Shown: in pieces, positions 17,093-23,657 of the stretch | Layout of the letters: the number at the start of each line of letters is the position of its first letter | Numbering within the stretch: the stretch's first letter is position 1 | Assembly (NCBI GenBank): GCA_964625245.1 | Contig: CAZVAN010000011.1 | Span: 1-26,984 of the forward strand | DNA from: CAZVAN01 sp964625245 | GTDB taxonomy: Bacteria; Patescibacteriota; Saccharimonadia; Saccharimonadales; UBA10212 | Direction of reading: 5' to 3' | Length of the DNA stretch: 26,984 nucleotides | Notes under the pieces: model-generated | Seen by the model: only the letters and a program-made list of their open reading frames with translations | What the model was told of the DNA's origin: nothing | Databases searched by the model: none | Program-made: the position numbers and the translations under genes

Positions 17093-17101
17093 GAGTGCCA
17101 A
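17075..17101 (-). promoter_or_regulatory. CIRCE operator (HrcA binding site) upstream of clpP
   Basis: On the minus strand TTGGCACTC, 9 nt, GAGTGCTAG: both arms and the 9-nt spacer match the CIRCE consensus TTAGCACTC-N9-GAGTGCTAA, with one change in each outer arm. The core GCACTC/GAGTGC is perfect. The site overlaps the -35 box and spacer of the clpP promoter. HrcA itself is not in the window. Confidence 0.88.
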
Positions 17102-17158
17102 TTATTCTGAACCTTAGTCTGCGAGTTTGGCGATGCTTTTTCAGATAGACCAAAAGTA

Positions 17159-17443
17159 CTAATTTCCCCCGGCAGATTCCGAGGTGTCAGAAAGAACACC
17201 TTCGGCTAATAACTTCAGGCCTCTAAATTCTTCTTCGGCATGAATTATTTCACGCTCAAGCTCTGAGACGGCGTCCCGCCCCACCGAGACACCATTTATT
17301 TCTAATTCTTTTGCTAAAGCTATGACCTGAAGCTTTTTTTCCGCCAGAAACCGTCTGTTAATCGCATCGTTGGCTACCTCTACAAAACTCTGGGCAAGAA
17401 TACTTTTTTCTTCGGGTGTCAGTTTGGGAACTTCAGCTGCCAT
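17159..17443 (-). CDS. Unrecognised 94-aa helical protein between tig and clpP
   Basis: 94 aa beginning MAAEVPKLTPEEKS; family not recognised. Predominantly charged and helical (ELEREIIHAEEEFRGLKLLAEG), probably coiled coil, with a Ser/Gly-rich end and no membrane segment. The frame stays open upstream to 17536, overlapping the tig 3' end, but ATG 17443 has an excellent AAGGAAG Shine-Dalgarno 5 nt upstream and is the likely start. It begins 61 nt after tig and is probably co-transcribed with it. Its position suggests a link to protein folding or turnover, by context only. Confidence 0.72.
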   Translation of the reverse strand: MAAEVPKLTPEEKSILAQSFVEVANDAINRRFLAEKKLQVIALAKELEINGVSVGRDAVSELEREIIHAEEEFRGLKLLAEGVLSDTSESAGGN

Positions 17444-17504
17444 ATTAGCTTCCTTATAAGGGAAATTATGTTCTAAACCGGGGGTTTTGCAAGCAGTAGC
17501 GGTT

Positions 17505-18785
17505 CTATTTTGAGGCGTAGTCAACGAGCTTAGCAATGGTTTTTTCAGTTAGCAGGCGGTTGGCCACATCCTGGCGGTTTTCCGGCTTGTTTAGCTCTTC
17601 CTGCATCTGGGGGTCTTGATACTGTCCTTTTAGAATCTGAATACGGACTTCCAGTTCCTCGGGCGTAACTTCAAGACCTTCTTTTTGCGATATTTCACTC
17701 AGGACAAGGCCGCCTTTGACGCGGGTCTCGGCATCCGGACGGTGGCGATCGCGGTGCTGCTCCAGTGTCAATTTCTCCTGGTCCAGATGTTCTTGCCAAG
17801 TAGTGCCGCGGTAGGTAAGGTTGCGCTTTTCTTCCTCTTCCATGCGCAGCAGTTCGTCCTCAATCAACCTGCCCGGTATAACAACCTTGGACTTGTCGCT
17901 GATGCGCTTAATTAGCTCATTCTCATAGGCCCTCTCGGCTTGGAACTGCTTCTCGCTTTTGACCTGCTTCTTGATATCGTCTTTTAGCTCTTTAACGGTC
18001 GTGAAGGCACCGGCAGCTTTAGCAAACTCATCATCAACCTTGGGCTGCTTTAGCTCGGAAACGCTCTTAATGGTAACCGTAAAGGTAACGGCTGCTCCTT
18101 GCAGGGCTGCTACTCCGTAGTCCTTGGGAAAAGTAACGCTGAAAATCTTGGTTTGACCGGCCTTCTGTCCAATCAAATTATCTTCAAACCCCGGGATGAA
18201 AGTATTATTGCCGATGATAATTGGAAAGTCCTTGCCGTCGGCACCACCCACCGGCTTACCGTCACTATCGGTGCCGTTAAAATCTATTACCAGTTCGTCG
18301 CCGATTTTGGCTTCCCGGGTAACGCTACCGCGCTCGGACAGTCTGGTTTGCAGACCGGAGATTACGTCGTTGACCTCCTTGGCCGTTATATCAACCTTTG
18401 GTTTGGCAATTTTAATGGTCTTATAGTTTGGCAGTGTAACGTCGCCGATAACGTCCAGCTTGGCCTCAAATTCCAGCTCGGTAAACGGTACAAACTTTTT
18501 TAGGGTCACTTCGGGCTGGCCAACTGCACGCAGCCGCTCGTCCTCCACGGCCTTACGTAGTAGGTCGTTTAGGGCATGTTCCATAAATTCATCACTCAGC
18601 AGCTGTTGGTTAGCGTGTTTCTCCACCATCTCAAGCGGCGCTTTACCGGCCCGGAAGCCCGGCACCTTAACACTATCTACAAAGTGACCAAGCACGTGGC
18701 GCTTAATCGGCGCCAAATCAATCGCGTCACCTTTAATAAGAAGGTTCACATTTGATGGAGAATTGTCGCTCTTTGTTACCTGCAC
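17505..18785 (-). CDS. tig: Trigger factor (ribosome-associated chaperone and prolyl isomerase)
   Basis: 426 aa from GTG 18785 (429 from TTG 18794). The N-terminal ribosome-binding signature GFRAGKAP is present at about residues 43-50, followed by an FKBP-type PPIase domain (about 155-245, with DELVIDFNG and FIPGFEDNLIG) and the long helical C-terminal chaperone arms. I choose the GTG because it gives MQVTKSD, matching the MQV(S/T) N-terminus of the family, and because the TATAAT at 18794-18799 overlaps the TTG, so a transcript would begin after it. It acts at the ribosomal exit tunnel. It lies 41 nt downstream of hisS with its own promoter in the gap. Confidence 0.96.
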   Translation of the reverse strand: MQVTKSDNSPSNVNLLIKGDAIDLAPIKRHVLGHFVDSVKVPGFRAGKAPLEMVEKHANQQLLSDEFMEHALNDLLRKAVEDERLRAVGQPEVTLKKFVPFTELEFEAKLDVIGDVTLPNYKTIKIAKPKVDITAKEVNDVISGLQTRLSERGSVTREAKIGDELVIDFNGTDSDGKPVGGADGKDFPIIIGNNTFIPGFEDNLIGQKAGQTKIFSVTFPKDYGVAALQGAAVTFTVTIKSVSELKQPKVDDEFAKAAGAFTTVKELKDDIKKQVKSEKQFQAERAYENELIKRISDKSKVVIPGRLIEDELLRMEEEEKRNLTYRGTTWQEHLDQEKLTLEQHRDRHRPDAETRVKGGLVLSEISQKEGLEVTPEELEVRIQILKGQYQDPQMQEELNKPENRQDVANRLLTEKTIAKLVDYASK

Positions 18786-18793
18786 GATGTCCA

Positions 18794-18822
18794 ATTATAC
18801 AGATTTTAATCTGTTATGGCTA
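18794..18822 (-). promoter_or_regulatory. tig promoter
   Basis: -10 TATAAT (18794-18799) with TAGCCA (18817-18822, 4 of 6 to consensus) at a 17-nt spacing on the minus strand, in the hisS-tig gap. The -10 ends 8 nt before GTG 18785, predicting a leaderless tig mRNA. Confidence 0.6.
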
Positions 18823-18826
18823 GAGT

Positions 18827-20125
18827 TCAGGTGCGGGATTTGCGCCAGCCCTCTATATATTCATCAAAGTCATCTAGGCCAAGGACCATATCATCGCCAG
18901 TGTGTAGGTGCTTGAACTTTATCTGATTTGCGTTAATTTCCTGTTCGCCCAAGAAGATCAAACAGTCCACTCCGGCCTTGGCGGCGTGGCGAATAGCAGT
19001 ATCCATTTTCCGCCCTGTAGCATCAACGGCAACATTAAGGCCGAGGCCGCGCAGGTGAGAGAGTAACGGCTGAGCTTCTTCGTAAACATCGCCAATTAGA
19101 ATAGCAACGAGATCCACTTCGGTATGAAGTTCAGGCAACAACTTATGCAGTTCCAGAAATCGTTGCAAAGTAACATCACCGATAGCAAAGCCAACAGTTG
19201 GTATCGGCTCTACTCCGAATAAGCCAACTAATCCGTCGTAGCGACCGCCGCCGGCCATTGCCCGATTGTTTTCTGGATGAGTGTCAAATAGCTCGAAAAC
19301 AATGTCCGTATAGTAGTCGAAGCCTCGCATTAGGCTCAAATCATCAATTACGCTAGTTACACCGTTACTGCTTAGCAGGGATTTTAGTTGAAGTAACTGT
19401 TTTACTGAAGGATGAGCTTGGTATTTATCCGGCAATTCTTCAAAAGAACCAATGTGCAGCAGCTTATCCAGATCATGATGTTTGTTATCCGGAACTAGTT
19501 TTGCAAGCGCCTCCATGAAGTCGTCGTGCGGCATTTTTGCTTTGTGGTCCACCAACCTTATGACAGCCAACACCTGGTCAGCACTTTCGCCGATATATTC
19601 GCTTAAGATTTCATTTACCAGCTGACGGCTGTTAATACGGATCTCATACATGTCCGGACTAGCACCAAAGCCTTGCAATATTGAATCCGCCAGTAAGATA
19701 AGTTCGTGATCCCCCTCAACTCCAGACACTCCAAACAAATCGAAGTTGGGTTGGTAATATTCACGCAGTCGGCCAGCTTGAGGACGTTCATAGCGCCATA
19801 AGTTCGGAATGCTGTATAGGCGAAGCGGGTAGGCCAATTCCTGCCTTTTACCAGCTACCATGCGTGCCAACGTTGGCGTCATTTCCGGACGCATTGTAAT
19901 GTTACGGCCGCCTCGGTCAGTGAAACTATAGGTCTGCTCGCTTACAATTTCTTCGCTACTCTTACTTAGATAGATTTCAATTGGCTCTAAGACCGGCGCG
20001 TCGTATTCCTGGTAACCAAAACTCTCGGCCACATCGCGCAGTTTGCCGAACATATATTTCTGAATACGCTTATCTTCCGGGTAAAAATCGCGGGCGCCTT
20101 TATATGGTTGAGTATTTAGTGCCAT
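18827..20125 (-). CDS. hisS: Histidyl-tRNA synthetase
   Basis: 432 aa class II synthetase charging tRNA-His. Visible motifs are the N-terminal KGARDFYPED, motif 2 WRYERPQAGRLREYYQPNFD (110-129), the histidine-binding LMRGFDYYTD (265-274), AGGGRYDGLVG (291-301) and motif 3-like PTVGFAIGDVTL (309-320), followed by a C-terminal anticodon-binding domain. The length is normal. ATG 20125 lacks a Shine-Dalgarno; a TATAAT at 20139-20144 ends 13 nt upstream, so the leader would be only a few nucleotides. Confidence 0.97.
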   Translation of the reverse strand: MALNTQPYKGARDFYPEDKRIQKYMFGKLRDVAESFGYQEYDAPVLEPIEIYLSKSSEEIVSEQTYSFTDRGGRNITMRPEMTPTLARMVAGKRQELAYPLRLYSIPNLWRYERPQAGRLREYYQPNFDLFGVSGVEGDHELILLADSILQGFGASPDMYEIRINSRQLVNEILSEYIGESADQVLAVIRLVDHKAKMPHDDFMEALAKLVPDNKHHDLDKLLHIGSFEELPDKYQAHPSVKQLLQLKSLLSSNGVTSVIDDLSLMRGFDYYTDIVFELFDTHPENNRAMAGGGRYDGLVGLFGVEPIPTVGFAIGDVTLQRFLELHKLLPELHTEVDLVAILIGDVYEEAQPLLSHLRGLGLNVAVDATGRKMDTAIRHAAKAGVDCLIFLGEQEINANQIKFKHLHTGDDMVLGLDDFDEYIEGWRKSRT

Positions 20126-20138
20126 ATGCTTTAGCTAA

Positions 20139-20144
20139 ATTATA
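20139..20144 (-). promoter_or_regulatory. -10 box of hisS
   Basis: A perfect TATAAT on the minus strand, 13 nt before the hisS ATG; -35 not convincing. It shares the roughly 100-nt divergent gap with the promoter of the membrane protein gene. Confidence 0.55.
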
Positions 20145-20196
20145 GACCATTTGAGCTTCTTGAAATTTAATTATCAGAAATTAGAAAAAAGTACTC

Positions 20197-20202
20197 TATA
20201 AT
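20197..20202 (+). promoter_or_regulatory. -10 box of the membrane protein gene
   Basis: A perfect TATAAT, 25 nt before the GTG start, giving a leader of about 18 nt that contains AAGGAG. The -35 is weak. This is a conventional led mRNA, unlike most single genes in the window. Confidence 0.6.
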
Positions 20203-20227
20203 ATCTGCTATAAACAAGGAGTCCGTT

Positions 20228-20941
20228 GTGGCAGAGAAAAAGTATCAAGACGTAACCCAACTCTGGAAGCAAAGCCGTGAAGCTGTGCAGCGTAACCTTG
20301 GGATATTTCTGTTTTTAAGTTCAACCACCATTCTGAGTGTTGCCTGGCAGGTTGGTAGTGACCTGCGCGACAAAGTTCATGGTTCGGGTTGGAGTACTCT
20401 ATTCAGTAACTCGTTTTTCGGCACAAACGGCGGGTATCCGCACGTTGGGGGCGGCATAATCATCTCTCTCCTGGCATTACTTGCGATTGTCTTCTATCTA
20501 ATGTCGATTGTTTTGGCTGTTCACGCCGCCAAGAAAGATAAGGTGGAACTGAATGAGGTCTGGGCCGATCTTAAATCTAAGTGGCTGGGTATTATAGGCG
20601 TTGAGATTTTAACCGGTTTTATCATCGTGGTTGGACTTATTGCCTTTATTATCCCCGGCATATATTTGCTTGGCCGAGTCATATTGGCGCCATATATTCT
20701 AATTGACCAAAACACCAAGATTTTTGAAGCCGTAGAAAAAAGCTGGCACCTTACCAATAACCGCATGGGGCAAGTTTACGGCGTATTCCTATTCGGAATT
20801 GTGCTGGCCATACCCAACATTGTGCCTATCATTGGCCCAATTCTGGGCTTTGTCTTGGCTTTGTCATACTCTGTAGCCATGCCGCTGCGATACTTTGAGC
20901 TCAAGCACCATCGCCGCTCCCCCGCCCACAAAAAGGCTTAA
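20228..20941 (+). CDS. Polytopic integral membrane protein
   Basis: 237 aa with about six hydrophobic segments (about 24-41, 76-100, two within 119-158, two within 182-222) and a basic cytoplasmic tail (HHRRSPAHKK). The segment IIPGIYLLGRVILAPYILID followed by EAVEKSWHLT resembles the membrane domain found in glycerophosphoryl-diester-phosphodiesterase-like and YciC/DUF975-type proteins, whose function is poorly defined. No enzyme motif is seen. GTG 20228 is chosen because AAGGAG lies 6 nt upstream. It is transcribed divergently from hisS and convergently with the GT2 gene (9-nt gap). Confidence 0.85.
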   Translation: MAEKKYQDVTQLWKQSREAVQRNLGIFLFLSSTTILSVAWQVGSDLRDKVHGSGWSTLFSNSFFGTNGGYPHVGGGIIISLLALLAIVFYLMSIVLAVHAAKKDKVELNEVWADLKSKWLGIIGVEILTGFIIVVGLIAFIIPGIYLLGRVILAPYILIDQNTKIFEAVEKSWHLTNNRMGQVYGVFLFGIVLAIPNIVPIIGPILGFVLALSYSVAMPLRYFELKHHRRSPAHKKA

Positions 20942-20950
20942 GAGACTAGC

Positions 20951-21682
20951 TCAGTCTTCTGGCGATGATTGTAAGGCCGCATAAAAGTCACCGTAAGCTT
21001 CACCGAGTACTGTAGCTATGCCCGGCCAACCATCTTTCAGAGCGTTTTCCATAAGTACGCGCCTGGCAATACGCACAGGGATTCTAAGCATGGATGGATT
21101 TTTAGCAACCTCCTGGCCGCTTCTTTTTTCTATTTCACCGTAGCGGCGATATTTCTCAAATAGCTCACAGGCGTCAGCATAACTATAGTGGTGCATTAAA
21201 CCATCTAGATCCTGGATTTGGTGTGGGCTGACTAGCGGCCGTTCGTGCACCGGCCGCCCCGGATCATAGCGCACATCGCTTCTAATACCGCGAATTTGAC
21301 GATCCGGCCAATAAGGAACATGAAGCAGCGGCCTGTCCTGATAATAATTTAATCTGTTAATTTGAAGCGCCCTGACAATTGCCCTAGGTGTAAAGTTGGC
21401 AAACGAGTCAGATAGCACGGCGTCAAAACGCTCGTCTGCGTCTGCTATCAGAGTCCAGTCAGACTGCACCAACTCCATGGCGGCGTTACGCTGCGCCGCC
21501 CAATCATCGTTCAATGCCCGCTGCAGAACTGTGGCACCTAAGTCTTCAGCAATCTGTGGAGTATCGTCCTGGCTAAAATCATCGACCACAATTATCTCAT
21601 CGGATAGCGGCCGCACGTTTTCTATAACCTCGGCGATATGTTGCTGCTCATTGCGAGCCAGTATGACACTGGAGTATCTCAT
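20951..21682 (-). CDS. GT2-family glycosyltransferase (WaaE/KdtX-like)
   Basis: 243 aa, GT-A fold. The N-terminus runs SSVILARNEQQHIAEVI, then VVDDFSQDDT (about 32-41), DWAAQRN (60-66) and the metal-binding DADER (81-85), the order seen in WaaE-type lipopolysaccharide-core glucosyltransferases. It probably adds a sugar to a cell-surface lipid or glycan; the acceptor is unknown. There is no membrane anchor. ATG 21682 has no Shine-Dalgarno but lies 7 nt after a TATAAT with a good -35, so the mRNA should be leaderless. The stop is TGA. Confidence 0.85.
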   Translation of the reverse strand: MRYSSVILARNEQQHIAEVIENVRPLSDEIIVVDDFSQDDTPQIAEDLGATVLQRALNDDWAAQRNAAMELVQSDWTLIADADERFDAVLSDSFANFTPRAIVRALQINRLNYYQDRPLLHVPYWPDRQIRGIRSDVRYDPGRPVHERPLVSPHQIQDLDGLMHHYSYADACELFEKYRRYGEIEKRSGQEVAKNPSMLRIPVRIARRVLMENALKDGWPGIATVLGEAYGDFYAALQSSPED

Positions 21683-21689
21683 TAGCTAT

Positions 21690-21718
21690 ATTATAACACT
21701 TTTTCTAATTTATAACAA
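21690..21718 (-). promoter_or_regulatory. GT2 gene promoter
   Basis: -35 TTGTTA (21713-21718), 17-nt spacer, -10 TATAAT (21690-21695) on the minus strand; the -10 ends 7 nt before the ATG. Confidence 0.72.
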
Positions 21719-21752
21719 TGGACCCATTTGCCCCTAAGATGTTATTGGGGGT

Positions 21753-21780
21753 CCCCACGGCTTGAGGATAAGCCGTGGGG
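21753..21780. repeat. 11-bp perfect hairpin downstream of tRNA-Leu
   Basis: CCCCACGGCTT (21753-21763) and AAGCCGTGGGG (21770-21780) are exact inverse complements around a 6-nt loop. There is no T-run on either side, so it is a poor terminator. GC-rich hairpins of this CCCACGG/CCGTGGG kind occur at ends of IS200/IS605-type elements and REP-like repeats, but no transposase is present. It could be a remnant or a solitary palindromic repeat. Confidence 0.6.
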
Positions 21781-21783
21781 TTA

Positions 21784-21864
21784 AGATTTGAGCAGACCGT
21801 AAAAACAAAAAATCCGGCTTTAGCTGCTGCCGGAATTTTGTTCAAATAGGTCTTGCTCAAATCT
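21784..21864 (-). terminator. Large 3' hairpin and probable terminator of tRNA-Leu
   Basis: The outer arms AGATTTGAGCAgACC (21784-21798) and GGTCTTGCTCAAATCT (21849-21864) pair with one bulge. Inside, AACAAAATTCCGGC pairs with GCCGGATTTTTTGTT with one mismatch. The whole 81 nt can fold into a single long stem-loop. Read on the minus strand, the inner TCCGGC/GCCGGA stem followed by TTTTTTG is a classic intrinsic terminator. The outer arm begins at the last A of the tRNA CCA end. Confidence 0.7.
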
Positions 21865-21948
21865 GGTGGGGATGAAAGGACTTGAACCTTCACGCCTTTC
21901 GGCACTAGTTCCTAAAACTAGCGTGTATACCAATTTCACCACATCCCC
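21864..21948 (-). tRNA. tRNA-Leu (anticodon UAG)
   Basis: 85 nt, folds as a type II tRNA. The acceptor GGGGATG pairs with CATCCCC, followed by an encoded ACCA. The anticodon stem CTAGT/ACTAG encloses loop TTTAGGA with anticodon TAG (21912-21914), reading CUN leucine codons. The long variable arm is TGCCGAAAGGCG, and the T-arm contains GGTTCAAGTCC. There is no intron. The gene stands alone. Confidence 0.95.
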
Positions 21949-21986
21949 TCGTCGACATAAGTTGCCAGCCTACGCAACAGCTATCG

Positions 21987-21992
21987 ATTATA
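21987..21992 (-). promoter_or_regulatory. -10 box of tRNA-Leu
   Basis: A perfect TATAAT on the minus strand, 38 nt before the tRNA 5' end; the -35 is weak. The 138-nt gap 21949-22086 otherwise holds the terminator described next and no gene. Confidence 0.5.
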
Positions 21993-22032
21993 TCCGTTGC
22001 TCCGGCTTTTCGCTATACGCACCTGCCCAAAA

Positions 22033-22065
22033 TAACGAGCAGCTTCGCTTGGCTCGTCATTTTTT
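22033..22065. terminator. Intrinsic terminator between the small ORF and tRNA-Leu
   Basis: ACGAGC (22035-22040) and GCTCGT (22052-22057) form a stem around an 11-nt loop that can itself pair (AGC/GCT). The plus-strand side is followed by TTTTTT and the minus-strand side by TATTTT. In context it ends minus-strand transcription from rsmD/orf96. Confidence 0.6.
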
Positions 22066-22086
22066 ACAGAACAAGTCAACAGAAGG

Positions 22087-22377
22087 CTAGGTGAGGTTGG
22101 GCTCTACGCCGAGTGGAGTATCTAAAAATAATGGGTCGCCGTATTGTTGCGAAGGATTTTGCTCAAGCCATTCAGTAAGCTCTCGTGATGTAGTTATGGG
22201 AGGTGAGATTTCAAACCCCCTAACTGCTAGTTCACCCTCGGTACGCGCAGCCAAGTGCTCGTTGTATCCAATTTCTACGGTTTTGGCGGTAGCCAAACCG
22301 CCGCCAAGATATGTACCTATTCTAGACAGTAGGCTGCCTTCTCGTCGCTCGTGTAATTGGCCTGCTTGTTCGCTCAT
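22087..22377 (-). CDS. Unrecognised 96-aa protein downstream of rsmD
   Basis: 96 aa; family not recognised. Soluble, with a Gly-rich stretch (YLGGGLATAK) and an acidic C-terminal half. ATG 22377 lies 9 nt after the rsmD stop, with no Shine-Dalgarno; a weak TAAATT 6 nt upstream leaves leaderless or coupled translation possible. An overlapping 99-aa frame on the other strand looks less protein-like. A hairpin terminator follows 22 nt after the stop, supporting a gene end here. Confidence 0.55.
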   Translation of the reverse strand: MSEQAGQLHERREGSLLSRIGTYLGGGLATAKTVEIGYNEHLAARTEGELAVRGFEISPPITTSRELTEWLEQNPSQQYGDPLFLDTPLGVEPNLT

Positions 22378-22386
22378 GCAAATAAT

Positions 22387-22923
22387 TTAAGCAGTTTTTC
22401 GATAGAAAGCAAGCTGAGCGTCACCGTAGTTTTTGTTTTCTACCAACTTCACGCCTTCAAATTCCGGGATTTTTTCTTTGCCCGGATAGGATAAAACGGC
22501 CAAACCGCCCTTTTTAACATGTCTATTTATTAGTTTTTGCAGGAGGGCTAGCTGCACTTCCTCATACGGTGGATCTAGTAGCACAATATCGAACTTCTTT
22601 TCCATGTTGTGGATGCTCCAGCCACCTGTGTTGGCGCTAACAGCATGAACGGTTTTAGCCAGATTGAGCTCAGCAACATTCCGGTCCAGCACTTTATGCG
22701 CCGCCCGGTCTCTGTCTATAGCAATCGCACTTTTGGCGCCGCGGCTGACGGCTTCAAAAGCTAAGGCTCCACTACCGGCAAAAGCGTCCAAAAAAGTCAG
22801 ACCTTCAATGTCACCCAGAATGTTGAACAGGGCGCCCCGAACCTTATCGCTCATTGGATGCGTATGCCGCCCATGCGGGCTGGCAAAAATGTGGCCTTTG
22901 AGTGAACCTGAAATAATCCTCAT
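22387..22923 (-). CDS. rsmD: 16S rRNA (guanine966-N2)-methyltransferase
   Basis: 178 aa, the usual RsmD length. It has the N-terminal MRIISGSLKG, HPMSDKVRGALFNIL (22-36, the RP-x3-VREALFN signature of the family), SAM-binding FLDAFAGSGALAFEA (44-58) and catalytic DPPY (117-120). It methylates N2 of G966 of 16S rRNA in the 30S head. ATG 22923 has no Shine-Dalgarno and lies 6 nt after a TATAAT, in a 50-nt divergent gap shared with the HAD gene. Confidence 0.93.
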   Translation of the reverse strand: MRIISGSLKGHIFASPHGRHTHPMSDKVRGALFNILGDIEGLTFLDAFAGSGALAFEAVSRGAKSAIAIDRDRAAHKVLDRNVAELNLAKTVHAVSANTGGWSIHNMEKKFDIVLLDPPYEEVQLALLQKLINRHVKKGGLAVLSYPGKEKIPEFEGVKLVENKNYGDAQLAFYRKTA

Positions 22924-22929
22924 ACTCTA

Positions 22930-22967
22930 ATTATAATGCCCGACGAGCCATTTTTTGTTAGTATAAT
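22930..22967. promoter_or_regulatory. Back-to-back -10 boxes for rsmD and the HAD gene
   Basis: A minus-strand TATAAT at 22930-22935 serves rsmD and a plus-strand TATAAT at 22962-22967 serves the HAD phosphatase. Each ends exactly 6 nt before its ATG. The gap is only 50 nt, so the two promoters must share their upstream DNA and could compete. -35 hexamers are weak on both strands. Confidence 0.65.
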
Positions 22968-22973
22968 CGGAAT

Positions 22974-23657
22974 ATGAGGAAGCTAATTCTGTTTGATGTA
23001 GATGGAACACTTTTAAAAAGCGCTGGTAAAAGTCTCCACAATGCAGCTTTTTTTAACACACTTAAGAACCTACACGATATAGAATTAGAAACTAAAGAGA
23101 GAAGCATGTCTGGTTTGACGGACCGTATAATTCTAACCCTGCTTCTACAAGAAGGCGGCATGAGCGATTCAGAGATTGAAAAACATCTACCTGGTACCTT
23201 AATCGCTGTTCAAGATTTTTATGTCAAAGAGTTCAAGACTGGATCCGTTGTTATTTTGCCGGGTGTCAAAGAGCTTCTGCAGGCTCTCAAAGAGCGAGGT
23301 AGTACGATAGGACTTTTGACGGGTAATATCGAAGGAATTGCCCACACCAAACTTAAATCTTTAGGTATCAACGACTACTTTACAACGGGCGGTTTTGGGC
23401 ACGAGCCGCACACTAGTAGAGGCGAGTTGGTTAAATTGGCAATCGTCAAGGCCGGTTTTAAAGGTAATGAAGCTGACGTATATCTAGTGGGAGATACTCC
23501 AAGAGACATTCGGGCAGCCCAAGAGGCCGGCCTTTCTCATATAGTTGCGGTAGCTACTGGAAGCTACACATCCAAAGAGTTAAGGGGCTGTGGCGCCGAA
23601 GTCACTCTAGATGATTTCTCTGATAAACAAACTGCTCTTAGCGCCTTTGGATATTAG
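22974..23657 (+). CDS. HAD-superfamily phosphatase
   Basis: 227 aa. HAD motif I is FDVDGT (nucleophile D8, acid D10), motif II LLTGN (T116), and motif IV VGDTPRDI (D174, D178), with a helical cap between about residues 15 and 90, as in phosphoglycolate phosphatase/beta-phosphoglucomutase-type (subfamily I) enzymes. The substrate cannot be read from sequence. Predicted leaderless (TATAAT 6 nt before the ATG). By eye the codon use is more AT-rich (TTA, AGA, AAA) than in neighbouring rsmD and recG. Its stop overlaps the recG stop by 4 bp. Confidence 0.87.
   Translation: MRKLILFDVDGTLLKSAGKSLHNAAFFNTLKNLHDIELETKERSMSGLTDRIILTLLLQEGGMSDSEIEKHLPGTLIAVQDFYVKEFKTGSVVILPGVKELLQALKERGSTIGLLTGNIEGIAHTKLKSLGINDYFTTGGFGHEPHTSRGELVKLAIVKAGFKGNEADVYLVGDTPRDIRAAQEAGLSHIVAVATGSYTSKELRGCGAEVTLDDFSDKQTALSAFGY

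Noticed and set aside
17444..17536. Upstream extension of orf94 to 125 aa
   Set aside because: It overlaps the tig 3' end, and the internal ATG 17443 has a strong AAGGAAG.
21705..21905. 66-aa minus-strand ORF
   Set aside because: It runs through tRNA-Leu and its terminator hairpin and has no protein-like features.
21864..21948. Intron within tRNA-Leu
   Set aside because: The gene folds contiguously at 85 nt with a normal anticodon loop.
22091..22390. 99-aa plus-strand ORF opposite orf96
   Set aside because: The composition (Ser/Pro/Cys-rich, no domain) looks like an antisense shadow; the minus frame fits the rsmD transcript and ends before a terminator.
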